Part shown: positions 54,057 to 64,000 of the stretch, piece by piece
How positions within the stretch are numbered: position 1 is the first letter of the stretch
How the letters are laid out: each line of letters opens with the position of its first letter
Origin: Rhynchopus euleeides
Taxonomy: Eukaryota > Euglenozoa > Diplonemea > Diplonemida > Diplonemidae
Direction of reading: 5' to 3'
NCBI GenBank assembly: GCA_963210315.1
Contig: OY723237.1
Span: 3,472,001 to 3,536,000 of the forward strand
Length of the DNA stretch: 64,000 nucleotides
The notes under the pieces: model-generated
What the model was told of the DNA's origin: nothing
What the model saw: the letters and a program-made list of their open reading frames with translations, nothing else
Databases searched by the model: none
Translations under genes and position numbers: made by a program

Positions 54057-56328
54057 GAATGCCGTGCTCCTCCGCAACCACCCCACCCCTCTGCCGCATG
54101 GCGCATCGCGAGATCTCCCGGGGCACGACCTGCATTAAGGGCGGAGGGAGGTCGCACTTCCCTTTCTCTCCACTATTGCTGCCCCCTCTTGCGTAGCCTG
54201 TCCGGTGGCGACCGATTTTTTTTTGTAGCCTCATGCAATGAAGGAGGAAATGGAACACAGAGAACGCAGGTCCGATTTGAGTTTACGGCACGCGTAGTGC
54301 CGTAATTGCAGAGCCACATCTCACCTCATCACAGGTCGAGGTGTGTGCGTTTCACCACAACCTCTCCCCTCCCCATTCCCCCGTGTTGAGTGACATGTGT
54401 CGATAGTGTTCCATTTCACACGCAGCAAGAAGCTTTTGTCACCGTAAAAAATATAGTTGGCAGCGCTTTGGGTGACAAACACAATCTACCTTGCCTTGTT
54501 GCTGTGACTGTGCCCACATTACACATCAACCTTCATCAGGCAAAACATGTGAGGTTTGTTCACCCGGGTGTGACGCACAAGCATTTTTTTCAGCCCGGTG
54601 AGAGAGAGAGGAGGAGTTCAATCCGTTGGGCTCTCTCTCGTATCTTCCGACCCTCTCTTGATTTGAACATGCAATTAATGCGTAAGTATGAAACGCAACG
54701 CCACCCCGCCACCTGCGCTTCCTGCCCTTTCCACCCGGACTCGCAGCAAACCAGCCTTCCTGGAACATTGTGCGAGAGCCTTGGCGGAAAGGGTGCGTGG
54801 GTGTCGTGTCTAAACCGACGTCTTCCATCCACCCCATGCTTTGTAGTGTACCTCTGCCACCCCTACTCCGTCATCGTGGTTCAGCGTCCCATATACCAGT
54901 GGGGGGGGGCGTGGGCCTTGTGCCGCACGTCCCCTCAGGTATCGACTTCTCTTGTTTTTGATTTTTTTCCGGATTGTTTTTGCTTGCCGTTCCGAGCGAC
55001 GAAAGCGTAGCGACGCCGCGAAGTAGCGGAGGAAAGAAAAAATCGCCACCGATTGTCGCCACCACTTCACAGGGGTCCCTCACAACTGCCCGACAACAAA
55101 ACAAGTAGTTGGAGGGGAGGTTTTTTTTCTAACGGTTGTTGGGCAGAGGGCACCTCTCCCATAACGCGGAAGGAGTGCCCTTTTTTTCTTTGCAGGAAGA
55201 GGCACATGCAGTGTTGTGAGAAAACCGGACAGCGCATCCCATATGGCTCGGATTGCTCGCTTCTTTCTTTAATTGGGGGTGCTGTGCTCAGTACACGGAC
55301 GCAGGGCACCGCGGCTGCTGCTGCTGCTGCTCTGAAAAGGTGAAAAAGGGGCCAGCGTTCAGCAATAAAGAGAATCTGGAATCATCCATCCGAGCTGTGG
55401 GATCTAAGCTGGCTATTTTCCCCCTGCGTGCCCACAGTGGGGGTGCTGGCAGCCAAGTGAGGGGTATGGCTGCCAGCCGTGTTAGCTGGCGGTGCCTCCT
55501 CCGGCACCCCCACCCCCACCCGCTCTCTCGAGAGGGTGGGGTGGGGCTGCCGGAGGAGACACAATTGACAGGGCAGGAGGTCTCCTCTGGTCAAGATACT
55601 CCCCGAGGCTTCAACGGGAAGTCGGAGAAAGCTAAGGGGCAGCTGAAAGGGGTCAGGAAACAAACTCAGAAGAAGCCTCACGCCTTCTGACTGCCTTTGC
55701 GATTTGCTGCAGACTGCCTTTTCTTTTCTTTTCCTTTCTTTTGCGGACACCGCACACAATTTATATCAAACCACTAATCCCGCCATGCTTCCAACAGCGG
55801 GATGCCTTCGGACTCCGAGCACATTTGTGTCAGTGATACCCTAAGTTGTTCGGGCGTTTCGCGTTTGTGCACTTTAGGGCGAAAGGCATTGGAAGGGCGA
55901 CACCCATCTCCCTCCTGCCTTTGTTGCACATGCACACTTCGTGACTGATACAGCTGCTGTGCCGTGCCGGAGGAAAAAATAGCCAAGAATGCAGCCCGCC
56001 AAACTGGGCGCTCTCCTAAAACCAACATCGATCCGATCGCTGCTTCTCTGCAAAACCGCAGATTTTGCCGACACAGCCTTGACCTTGCCGTACGAAAGGG
56101 AATCCTGTTTTCTTACACTCTGCCCCCCACACCACCACCCCTCCCCACTTCACAGCCACTGCATAACGAGTGGAGGGAAGGCCAACCCCGTGGCTTGATC
56201 TTCTCCACTGTACTACCGCCTCTCCCCACTTCCGCGCATAAGGGGGGCGCGCCCCCGATTTACTTATGATTATTCTTCTCTCTTGTTTGTATTGGCAGAA
56301 CAACGTAATTCTAAAATTCCAAAATTAT
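54057..56328. other. Intergenic
   Basis: No supported gene. A repeat shared with 23215-23330 is at about 54300-54390. A GCGTAGCG-containing repeat related to 13070-13215 and 42040-42165 is at about 54985-55090. CTG/CAG-like triplets occur near 55310-55330. The frames 54390-55010 (206 codons) and 55253-55690 (145 codons) show no motif. Confidence 0.45.
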
Positions 56329-56437
56329 GGGGGTCTTCGCTAAGGGGTGATCGTCGGTGCATTTTGGTGCATTTTCCAGTTGAATTAGCTGAAAACTGAC
56401 GAAGATTGACGAAGAATAACGACCAGCGAAGACCCCC
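56329..56437 (+). mobile_element. MITE family H, copy 3
   Basis: 109 bp, ends GGGGGTCTTCGCTA and, reversed, GGGGGTCTTCGCTGG, duplication TAT (56326-56328 and 56438-56440). Very close in sequence to the copy at 42520. Confidence 0.87.
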
Positions 56438-56682
56438 TATAACTTTTTTAAAAAAGGGCTTGTGGCAGCGGTTTAGGTGTCCTGCATATGCACTGGCAGA
56501 CACCGTTTGTTACAAAATATATGAAGGCAACCCTCCCAAACGAGATCTTCGCTACGGCGATGATGAGAACGGCGTGTTTTGGTGTAGTTCCGCCTATTTA
56601 TAGGTGGGAATCCGCCGAACTTTTTTTTTGCCGAACACTTGCCGATATCACGGTGGGATCATGAAAAAAATAGTACTATATA

Positions 56683-57030
56683 TAGTGACATGGCGACTAT
56701 AATAGTCACTATAATAGTGGACCTGCGACTATTATAGTGACTATAATAGTGGCAGGTCCACTATAATAGTGACTATAATAGTCGCCATGTCACTATAATA
56801 GTCACTATTATAGTGGACTTGTCACTATTATAGTCACTATAATAGTCGCATGTCCACTATAATAGTCACTATTATAGTGACGTGCGACTATTATAGTGAC
56901 TATAATAGTGGACTTGTCCACTATTATAGTCACTATAATAGTCGCCTGCGACTATTTTTACAACTATAATAGTGACAAGTCTAGTGGCATGCGACTATTA
57001 TAGTCACTATTATAGTCGCCATGTCGACTA
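56683..57030. repeat. Palindromic array of ACTATAATAGT units
   Basis: About 345 bp made of ACTATAATAGTG-type words and their complements, with GACATGGCGACTATAATAGT at the left end and its near reverse complement at the right. It resembles the interior of the insertion in the P450 gene in design (short word plus reverse complement) but not in sequence. It ends about 100 bp before the OTU-like gene and may have truncated its 5' part. Confidence 0.8.
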
Positions 57031-57126
57031 TATGGTCAGTAAGTGCTCAGTGGGGGTATGGAAATTTAGTCATTCTTAGTCACTTTTAGGCGATTTACGC
57101 GCGGTTTTTCGGCTGGGGAAAAGAGA

Positions 57127-58398
57127 GTGGCGGGGCAAGCGGAGCCCCCTCCTCCGCCCCCGGCGAGCACCGCACTGACAAAGGCTTTGCTGGAGGGCCG
57201 GGCCCCAGGGGGAGGGGACGGTCTGTCCAGGCTGCAACGGTCTTTGGGGATGCAGGAGTGCACGGGGTTCCGTTTCACACCAGGCGACTGCTTCTTCGAT
57301 GCGGCGGCTTTCATTATGGGAGGCTCGGCGGCGGGCATGCGGAGGCTAGCCGTCCAGGCGGTGCTACGTGACCCAGGCCTTTGTGCTCGGGCCGAGCCGA
57401 ACAGCGAGTCCTGGGCTGCGGCCATGCGAGTCGAGGGTAGCCGGGACGAGGCTTCTTGGGCGGACCAGGTAGCAGTACATGGACTTGCGCTGGGGTCGGG
57501 GTGGGCTGTGGTGGTCCTATCTGATCAAGCGCCCCCCACGGTCCACCGCCCCCGGGTGAAGCCTTTCGTCGGAGTGCTTGGAGTCAAGCATCAGGGAAAG
57601 CACTACACCCCCCTTTTGGTGCCCCCACCTCTGGCGGAGGCAGTGTCTGCCCTCGCCCCCTCGCCGGTGTTGGGGCGGACTGGCTGTCCAGGGGGGGAGC
57701 AGGGCCTCCCCATGTGCCAGGTGCCGTCCCAGCCGTCGCGCCGCCGCTTTTACTGTGCCCGCTGTGCAGAGGCGGTGGATACCGCAGTCGAACACTGGCG
57801 TTGTTTCGGTTGCGATTGCAGGGCGTGTGGGGAATGCGTGGAGCAGGGGGAGACCTGTATGGATCTGGGGCCTCGGGACGCGGAGGAGCCGCCTGCGAGG
57901 GTCCCGCAGCCGCAGGACCAGGGTGATCCCCCTCGACGAGAAGGTGATCCCCCTCCTGCACCCACCGGCGCCCCGGCCACCGGCCGCTCCGACCCGACCG
58001 CCACCGAGGAAGGCTCCAACCCTGCGCAAGCACCAGCCACCTCGATGTCGTCGCAGCCGAAGCGGAAGCGGGAGTCGGCATCGCCGCAGCGTGGTCAGGA
58101 GATGGATGAGGACGACGGGGCCACGACGGTGGGGGAGTGGGAGGAGCAGTTCTGCCCCGACGTGCACCGACCGCAGGAGGAGCAGGAGGCGGCGCTCCGG
58201 GCCATTCAGGCTTGGTGGGCCGAGTTGGGGGATGACAAGGCCTCACAGGCGGAGGCGTACAACGTGGTCTGTTGTCGTCTGAGGGCGCGGGCAGGCAAGC
58301 GGGCGCGGGCGAGCCGGCCAGGGGCGCGGGGGTCTTCGCAGCGGAGTTCCCAGGGGTCCCAGAGCCAGGGGAGTAGGGCCGCCAGGGGAGCGAGATAG
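57127..58398 (+). CDS. OTU-like cysteine protease with Cys-rich zinc motif
   Basis: 423 residues if counted from the GTG at 57127. The frame is open from 57070 and the first ATG is at 57250, so a 5' exon or truncation is likely. The OTU signature is present: TPGDCFFDAAAF with Asp54 and the nucleophile Cys55, a WADQVAVHGLAL helix, and HQGKHYTPLL with catalytic His159. These domains cleave ubiquitin or related chains. Residues 210-244 have eight cysteines (C-x2-C-x12-C-x2-C-x-C-x2-C-x2-C-x6-C), probably zinc-binding. The rest is a disordered Pro/Arg-rich region and a basic Ser/Arg/Gly C-terminus. OTU domains also occur in transposon proteins, and the surroundings are repeats, so an element origin is possible. 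Confidence 0.65.
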   Translation: MAGQAEPPPPPPASTALTKALLEGRAPGGGDGLSRLQRSLGMQECTGFRFTPGDCFFDAAAFIMGGSAAGMRRLAVQAVLRDPGLCARAEPNSESWAAAMRVEGSRDEASWADQVAVHGLALGSGWAVVVLSDQAPPTVHRPRVKPFVGVLGVKHQGKHYTPLLVPPPLAEAVSALAPSPVLGRTGCPGGEQGLPMCQVPSQPSRRRFYCARCAEAVDTAVEHWRCFGCDCRACGECVEQGETCMDLGPRDAEEPPARVPQPQDQGDPPRREGDPPPAPTGAPATGRSDPTATEEGSNPAQAPATSMSSQPKRKRESASPQRGQEMDEDDGATTVGEWEEQFCPDVHRPQEEQEAALRAIQAWWAELGDDKASQAEAYNVVCCRLRARAGKRARASRPGARGSSQRSSQGSQSQGSRAARGAR

Positions 58399-59140
58399 CC
58401 GTAGGTCGGCTCCCCCCCCCCTACCCCCCTCTTTCCTTTCGCCCCTCCCCCCCCCCCTCCCGTTCCCCACCCCCGTGCCCCCTTCCCCTTTCTTCCGGTG
58501 AATGCGCCAGCGGAGTCGGTCCACGCCCTCGCTGTCAGTCGCTTTCGCCTCTCCCCCCCTGCCCCCCCCCCCCCCTTTACCTCGCCCCCTTTTCCCCTCA
58601 CCAGCGGGCTGCCCCTTGTGAATGGTAGATTTGCCTACAGCCCCTTGTTCATGCCGCCAGCACGGAGCCCCACGCAGCTCAACCCCGGCCAGTGCGCGGT
58701 TTGTTTGCCCTAGAGCTTTGTTGTTTGTGTAGTTCATGTTACAGTGCTAAGAGCCCGTAGAAGCAAAAGTAGAACCTGCTGCGCTAGCCCCACCAAGCAG
58801 CCACAGTACGACAGGACGCGCGCAGGCACCGGGCCCCCTCTCCTAAAAAAAAAAAAAGAAAAGAGAGTAAGATTTTCGAAAAAAATCGATTTTTTCGCAA
58901 AAAATCGCATTGTGTCGTAGTCGCGCGTAGTCACCCGTAGTCGCCAGGTCGAGGTTACCAGATTCCATACCCCCCCGGGGTACTGAATTACCGATTTTTC
59001 GACATGTCGAAAAAAAAAAATTTGGCCGAAAAAAAAAATTTTTTTTTCGGCCGACTAAACCGAAAATCGGGCCCTGGGGTGCCACACCGATATTTTTCGG
59101 ATTTTTTTCGGATTTTTTTTCGATTTTTTTTGGTTGGGGT
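58399..59140. other. Intergenic with AT palindrome
   Basis: C-tract-rich 3' region of the OTU-like gene to about 58730. A strong palindrome at about 58990-59056 (CGACATGTCG core and GGCCGAAAAA arms) is followed by ACTAAACCGAAAATCGGG, which is also the target sequence found at the right edges of the two family G elements (60117 and 61255). Confidence 0.6.
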
Positions 59141-60116
59141 CAGGGTATAAGATAGACTTTTTTTCTGGCGCCGTTTTCCGGTTTTTCTGGTTTTGAAAAT
59201 TTTTCGCGCGCGCCTTCGGCGCGCGCGACCCGCGCAAACCCTCCCAGAATCTGAGAGGGCCCGGTGCCTGCGCGCGTCCTGTCGTACTGAGGCTGCTTGG
59301 TGGGGCAGGCGCAGCAGCTGCTTTGAAAGTTTGGACTCTCGCCCAAAAAACCGGTCTGGTGCAATGCTTTTACACAGGGGGGTCTGGGGGGCGGAGCCCC
59401 CCAGCCGCCGGAGGCCACGGTAGTGAACATCTGTTCCCTACAGTCTGGATTCGCTTGTAAGTAGGAAGGCTTCGCTGTATCGCAGCCCGGCCAGCAGGAG
59501 ATCACTGGTCCTTGAGGGTTCAACCTTCAGGGTGGAGGAGGACGGGGGAGCGACCACTCGTGACAGGTGTGCGTTGTGGGTGGAGTGGGTGCACGACAGA
59601 ATGGCCAAAGGGTCCACGAGATCTCTGCACACATTCCGTTATCGAAGAGATGGGCACCTAGCTGTGACGACAGGCAACAAACAAATCTCATCTGTTAGTT
59701 GCCCCCAATAGGCTTGGCGACCTTCAAGACTGCTTGAAAGTCGTTTGAGTTCTCGTCTCAGCCCTCCAGACTGCAGTCTTAGACTCCCTCTTAGACATGG
59801 TGGCTGGAGTCCACCATGTGTGCACCTTCAAAACAGAAGAGACCTGCATGACGAGGGCATCACCACCCACCGGGCCACCCGCTAGGTCCATTTTTCTTCT
59901 CCGCTTCTCTGCCTTCTTTGGACTATTGGAGCTCTGTGCGGATCACGATGGGGTCACTTTCTATTTTTTTATGGCGTTTTTTTTGACTGTTTTACTGTCC
60001 CAAAATCACAAAAAAAACCGCCAAAAATGAGACCGACCTTTTTTTTTTCCCAGAAAACCGGGAACCGGGAAACCCTGGTTTTGAAAACCGGAAAACCAGA
60101 CCTATCTTATCCCCTG
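59141..60116. mobile_element. hAT-like element family G, mosaic copy
   Basis: The left end is CAGGGTATAAGATAGACT and the right end, reversed, CAGGGGATAAGATAGGTC. The flanking 8-mers do not match (GTTGGGGT and GACTAAAC), so the two ends probably come from different insertions joined by recombination. One C/G hairpin module lies at 59384-59404. A GCGCGCGCCTTCGGCGCGCG hairpin sits just inside the left end. The ends resemble family C (CAGGG..AAGATAGC). Confidence 0.7.
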
Positions 60117-60306
60117 GACTAAACCGAAAATCGGGCCCTCTGGGGTGCCACACCGATATTTTTCGGATTTTTTTCGGATTTTTTTGCGATTTTTTTCTGC
60201 CTAGCTGGGCACCGGTCCAGGGCACTGACCCAGGGTGGCCGAAATTTCGACATGTCGAAAAAAAAAATTTTGGCCAAAAAAAAATTTTTTTTTCGCGTGC
60301 CTAAAC

Positions 60307-61254
60307 CAGGGTATAAGATAGACTTTTTTTCTGGCGCCGTTTTCCGGTTTTTCTGGTTTTGAAATTTTTCGCGCGCGCCTTCGGCGCGCGCGACCCGCGC
60401 AAACCCTCTCAGAATCACACCCAACACGGCTGGACCAGGCTCTGCCGAACAGCAGTGGCGTGTTGCTCCACGCAGCTCCCCGAAGGGACGGAACTGAGCT
60501 TTCAATGCGTCCACGTACTGACGGAGCGCGGCTTCGCATCACCTCCCGCATCAGGACAAACCCCCCTGAGGGTGCTGCTCTGCTGGTACGCCTCACGAAG
60601 GGCAACTACCTTCATGGTCGAGCTTGTTGCATGACCACCCCCTTGAGGCAGTCAGTCAGACGATGCGCACAACGTGCGCTCATGCGAACACCAGCGGGTG
60701 TCTCCAACACTGCACAAATCGCGGTCCCGCCAGAACCCGAATCCGTCGATCCTCTCCAAAGCGGACATGCACTCCCGAAAACATCGGAGTTTGCATGTGT
60801 CATCCCCAGCAAGGCAAACGTGCTCGAGACAAGGTCGTAGCTTGCGTGGATGACAGGGTGGTCCTTGGCAGTGTGCACCGCAACGAGATTGAGTGCATGC
60901 GCTCGGCAAGCCGCCCAGAAGGAGTACGGTGCGGTCGGAATGATCAAGCTACCGGAGTATCTCGAAACTTCAAACAGAGAAGACCTGCATGACGAGGACA
61001 TCACCACCCACCGGGTCCCGCTGGGCTCCTTTTCTCCGCTTCTCTGCTTTCTTTTGACTGTTTGAGCTCCGTGCGGATCACGATGGGGTCACTTTCCATA
61101 TTTTTTTGGCTAATGGTCCCACTGGTTGACTGTCACAAAGGTTCCCCAAAAACCGGCGAAAATCCGATCGGCCTTTTTTTTTTTTTTCCAGAAAACCGGA
61201 AACCGGGAAACCCTGGTTTTGAAAACCGGAAAACCAGACCTATCTTATCCCCTG
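60307..61254 (-). mobile_element. hAT-like element family G with target duplication and transposase remnant
   Basis: It has the same ends as the copy at 59141, with identical flanking 8-mers GCCTAAAC at 60299-60306 and 61255-61262. The empty target is seen at about 59055-59075 in a related repeat. The minus strand contains a hAT transposase fragment (60612-61007). This and family A are the two elements in the window where both hAT ends and hAT coding sequence can be seen. Confidence 0.92.
60612..61007 (-). pseudogene. hAT transposase fragment (central region)
   Basis: A 131-codon minus-strand frame reads CRAHALNLVAVHTAKDHPVI followed by HASYDLVSSTFALLG. hAT transposases have the pattern 'C.aH.LNL......' at the equivalent position, followed by a helix. 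Further along, RMSARCAHRL corresponds to the RWsar-type segment. The catalytic ends and the dimerisation domain are missing. It lies inside an element with hAT ends. Confidence 0.75.
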
Positions 61255-61309
61255 GCCTAAACCGAAAATCGGGCCCTCTGGGGTGCCACACCCACATTTT
61301 TCGGATTTT

Positions 61310-61490
61310 TTTCATGGTTTCACAGAATTCTGACAGAAAAATGCCCAGAATTTCCAGATTTTTAAATTCTGCAGAATCTGAGAAATTCTGTAGAATTCTG
61401 CAGATTCTGAGAATTCTGACAGAATTCTGCAGAATTCTGTCAGATTCTGGGGAATTCTGAGAATTCTGGGAGAATTCTGAGAATTCTGCC
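61310..61490. repeat. Palindromic array of AGAATTCTG units
   Basis: AGAATTCTG and variants, itself self-complementary, repeated about 15 times. It lies in the target-like repeat next to family G. No clear TIR or target duplication. No genes. Confidence 0.75.
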
Positions 61491-62962
61491 AGTGGGGCTT
61501 GTGGCCAACTAGCAGCAGCCTGGTATGACAGGGTAGTCATACACAGGCTATGTACAGGGTCGGCCTCGTCCTGGACCAGTCGTAGGCTTATGCTACTGTT
61601 GGTTCTCAGGACTGGCCACCACTGCGCGGGTCAAATTTTTGGAAAGGGGGCCTTGACCAAAGGCAAACAGTTTTTGAGTTCTTGCACCACTTCATCTCGG
61701 GACTACTCTGATTGGATTCCTCGGATTCGTCGACACACTGTTTCAGAACTGTGCACTTCTCCATCCACACCGGCATCGGGTCACCCGCTGAATGCCGTGA
61801 GGGCCGAAGCCCAGGGTCAGATTTCGGTACAAGGCGATTAACAGGTCGTTGAGAGGTTCGCAAGTTTAAATGTACCTACAAAAGCTTCATGTACCCATGA
61901 TAGGGATTTAGTCATTGCTATAGGTGAAGATCAGAGCCCAGGCGGGATGTAAGACAGGGTGTCGCAGATGCAACAATGTCTCCAGAGCCACTTTGTATGC
62001 CTTTGTTCGGGATGCCCCTTCACCTGTCGCGCTTAGGTTCCGTCCAAGTTCGCCGATTCCAGTGCTTCAAGAGAGCACACAGTTCCTTCCCAGTAGTCTT
62101 CATCCTCGGTTCCGAATCATCGCAGTCCCTCGAATCCATGGTGCAGAACTAAATTCTCGAAAGGTGGTCAATGTTTTGAAAGGGGCCCGTGACCAGCGGA
62201 AATTGGAATTTTTGACCCAAACCTGCAAGTGTACTGTTGTTTAACGTTGTCCAAAGCCCCTTGCGGTGTGACAGTACATTCGTTATGTGAATATCTGTCA
62301 CATGGCTATGGCAACACAGACACAGGCAAGCTGGGGAGGCGTCGCGTCCGTCGAAAAGATCATTTCTGCACAACTACCGGCATCGCAGCTACGGTAGAAG
62401 TGACTGACCCTGTTCTTGTAATCTTGACGCTGGAAAATTCCATTCGGAAATACCAAACACATCCACTGAAAGTGGATGGAATGGGCGTCAAGACCGTGAT
62501 TTTTGGGGGAGTGGACTGCCCTGTATCGTGAACCCGCTGAGGGTACAAAATACAGAACAGGGAGGCACAGGTGCAGCACAACACAGGCAGGCAGGCAGGA
62601 AACAATGGGTGCAGGTCAGACAAAATGTTCGGTGTCAATCGGCTTGGTTTGATTTGTAGGGATGATGCGGAACACACAACCCGCACCCAACCTCCAGATT
62701 CAGCCACTGTACCCATTTTCACCAGTTATATCCGCTCACTCAGAGCAAAACCGAAAAATACTACGAGAAACACTTGGCCTCGATGCTGTGAGTGTTGCAT
62801 TGGACGTTTCAAAGACAAGTCGTTGTGTGTGCGCCAAACCCGGATGAACAAACCTCACGTGGTTTGGCTGATGAAGGTTGGTGTGAATGTGCGCACAGTC
62901 ATAACAACAAGGCAAGGTAGATTGTGTTTGTCACCCAAAGCGCTGCCAACTATCTTTTTCAC
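61491..62962. other. Intergenic
   Basis: No supported gene. The frames (up to 157 codons at 62571-63044) show no motif and partly run through the MITE. Confidence 0.45.
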
Positions 62963-62965
62963 TGT

Positions 62966-63072
62966 GGGGGTCTTCGCTACGGGATGGTCGTCAGTGCACC
63001 TTGGTGTATTTGCTGTTGAAATAGTGAAAACTGACGAAGATTGACGAAGAATAACGACCAGCGAAGACCCCC
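62966..63072 (+). mobile_element. MITE family H, copy 4
   Basis: 107 bp, ends GGGGGTCTTCGCTA and, reversed, GGGGGTCTTCGCTGG, with TGT duplicated at 62963-62965 and 63073-63075. Confidence 0.87.
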
Positions 63073-63075
63073 TGT

Positions 63076-64000
63076 GACAACCTTCTTGTTGTGTGTGGTT
63101 TTGTCCCCCAAAAAGAGAACTCGTCCAGCCAGTGGGTCGTAACAAGCGACACTCACACCTTCCCATTTTGTAAGTTCGGCGTAGCCAACTCAGGAAACTT
63201 TTCACTGTGCGGATCCTTGCGAACACTTCTCACGCCCGGCAGGCTGGTGGGGTGTTCTGCGTTCGAAGAAGTTCGACTGTCGTTGCACCGTCACACCCCA
63301 CTCACCCATCCCACCCCGCCACCAGAGATCACACTCCAGAAGATGGGTTGTTCATTTGCGGTGGTTTAAAGATCAACCTCACAGGGGTGAACAACAGGGT
63401 GAACAAGGCACGGGTTTTAGTCTGATGACACACTGCAACCTCAAGGTGACTGGCGACACCTCTCCCACAGTCTGCGGCACGCTGCCGTGGCAACAAGGCT
63501 TCCTGACATGGGAGATCGCTGCGTGGATCAACGTGGCACCACCCGTGTGCTCGGCAGGTTGTTTCGGCACCTGTTTTCTCCGTGTTATGCTTTTCGTGAG
63601 CGTGTCAGGGATGTTGGCACACGCTGGGGAGGGTTCACATGATGACATAACGTACATCAGAAGCACACACCCACGTGGCGCTGTCCTTGGCAGGACTTTG
63701 AAGTGCCGCCTTGATATCCTTGTTGGATAGAACCCTCATATCACACCCTCACTCAGCTGACGAAAACCTAGGAAAAAACGAGTGTAGGATAGCGGGCCCG
63801 GTTACTCACGGTATGGACCCTCGGGGCCAGGCTGCGATACCAGCACGCGAACCCAAATTGCACTGCGAAAACCTGAGATTTCTGGCTGATTTGGCCATGT
63901 ACCCAGGTCCTCAGCAGGAGCTAGATATTCGCGGGCCCATTTTAGGGCAACGAATGGGCTCAAAATTCATAAATTCCTTTGAAAACGGGCCCAAATGTCC
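63076..64000. other. Intergenic with retrotransposon-repeat relic
   Basis: At about 63175-63275 a sequence (AACTCAGGAAAC, then GGATCCTTGCGAACACTTCT, then GGTGGGGTGTTCTGCGTTCG) resembles repeat A of the tyrosine-recombinase retrotransposon, so this may be a decayed solo terminus. A frame at 63356-63730 (124 codons) and a possible exon at about 63467-63555 with plausible borders are not supported by any motif. Confidence 0.45.

Noticed and set aside
62571-63044. 157-codon plus frame as a gene
   Set aside because: It reads into the MITE at 62966 and shows no motif.

Overview
The window looks like nuclear DNA of a unicellular eukaryote, most likely a microalga. It has spliceosomal GT-AG introns, GC-biased codons, long C/G homopolymers and GT/CT-rich spacers, and it carries eukaryote-only genes (mitoribosomal protein mS29/DAP3, the rRNA-processing protein Rcl1, a membrane-anchored cytochrome P450). 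No lineage marker fixes the taxon. A cryptophyte- or haptophyte-like alga is a guess from general texture. No bacterial operons, CRISPR arrays, rRNA or tRNA genes were seen.

Layout. 1-14.6 kb is a transposon-rich region. It holds hAT-like elements (one with a transposase remnant), a family with 9-bp target duplications, a three-level nest at 9.4-12.2 kb, and one small minus-strand gene for a protein with two perfect Cys/His repeats. 14.7-20.5 kb holds two housekeeping genes on the plus strand: DAP3/mS29 (five exons) and RCL1 (two exons, with a hAT-like element in its only intron). 22.6-27.0 kb holds three unfamiliar plus-strand genes: a secreted NTF2-like protein, a Gln/Pro/His-rich protein, and a type I membrane protein with an acidic repeat stalk. 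28-31 kb is repeats. 31.8-54 kb holds a P450 family: one intact copy, one near-identical but internally deleted copy, and one copy interrupted by a palindromic insertion whose removal restores the frame. Between these P450 copies lie a hAT-in-hAT nest (39.3-41.2 kb) and a nearly complete tyrosine-recombinase (DIRS/PAT/Ngaro-type) retrotransposon with split direct repeats (42.9-47.4 kb). 48-50 kb is a degenerate ~70-bp repeat array that contains a decayed class III nucleotide cyclase fragment. 56-64 kb has an OTU-protease-like gene, more hAT elements with a transposase remnant, and palindromic arrays.

The strongest overall signal is the transposon structure. For many elements both termini and flanking target duplications can be read directly. 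One ~60-bp module with a perfect C/G hairpin occurs 18 times, and 15 of these copies sit inside six TIR families with different ends. A larger ~200-bp cassette built from two hairpins is shared by three of those families. This points to module capture or end-swapping among non-autonomous DNA transposons.
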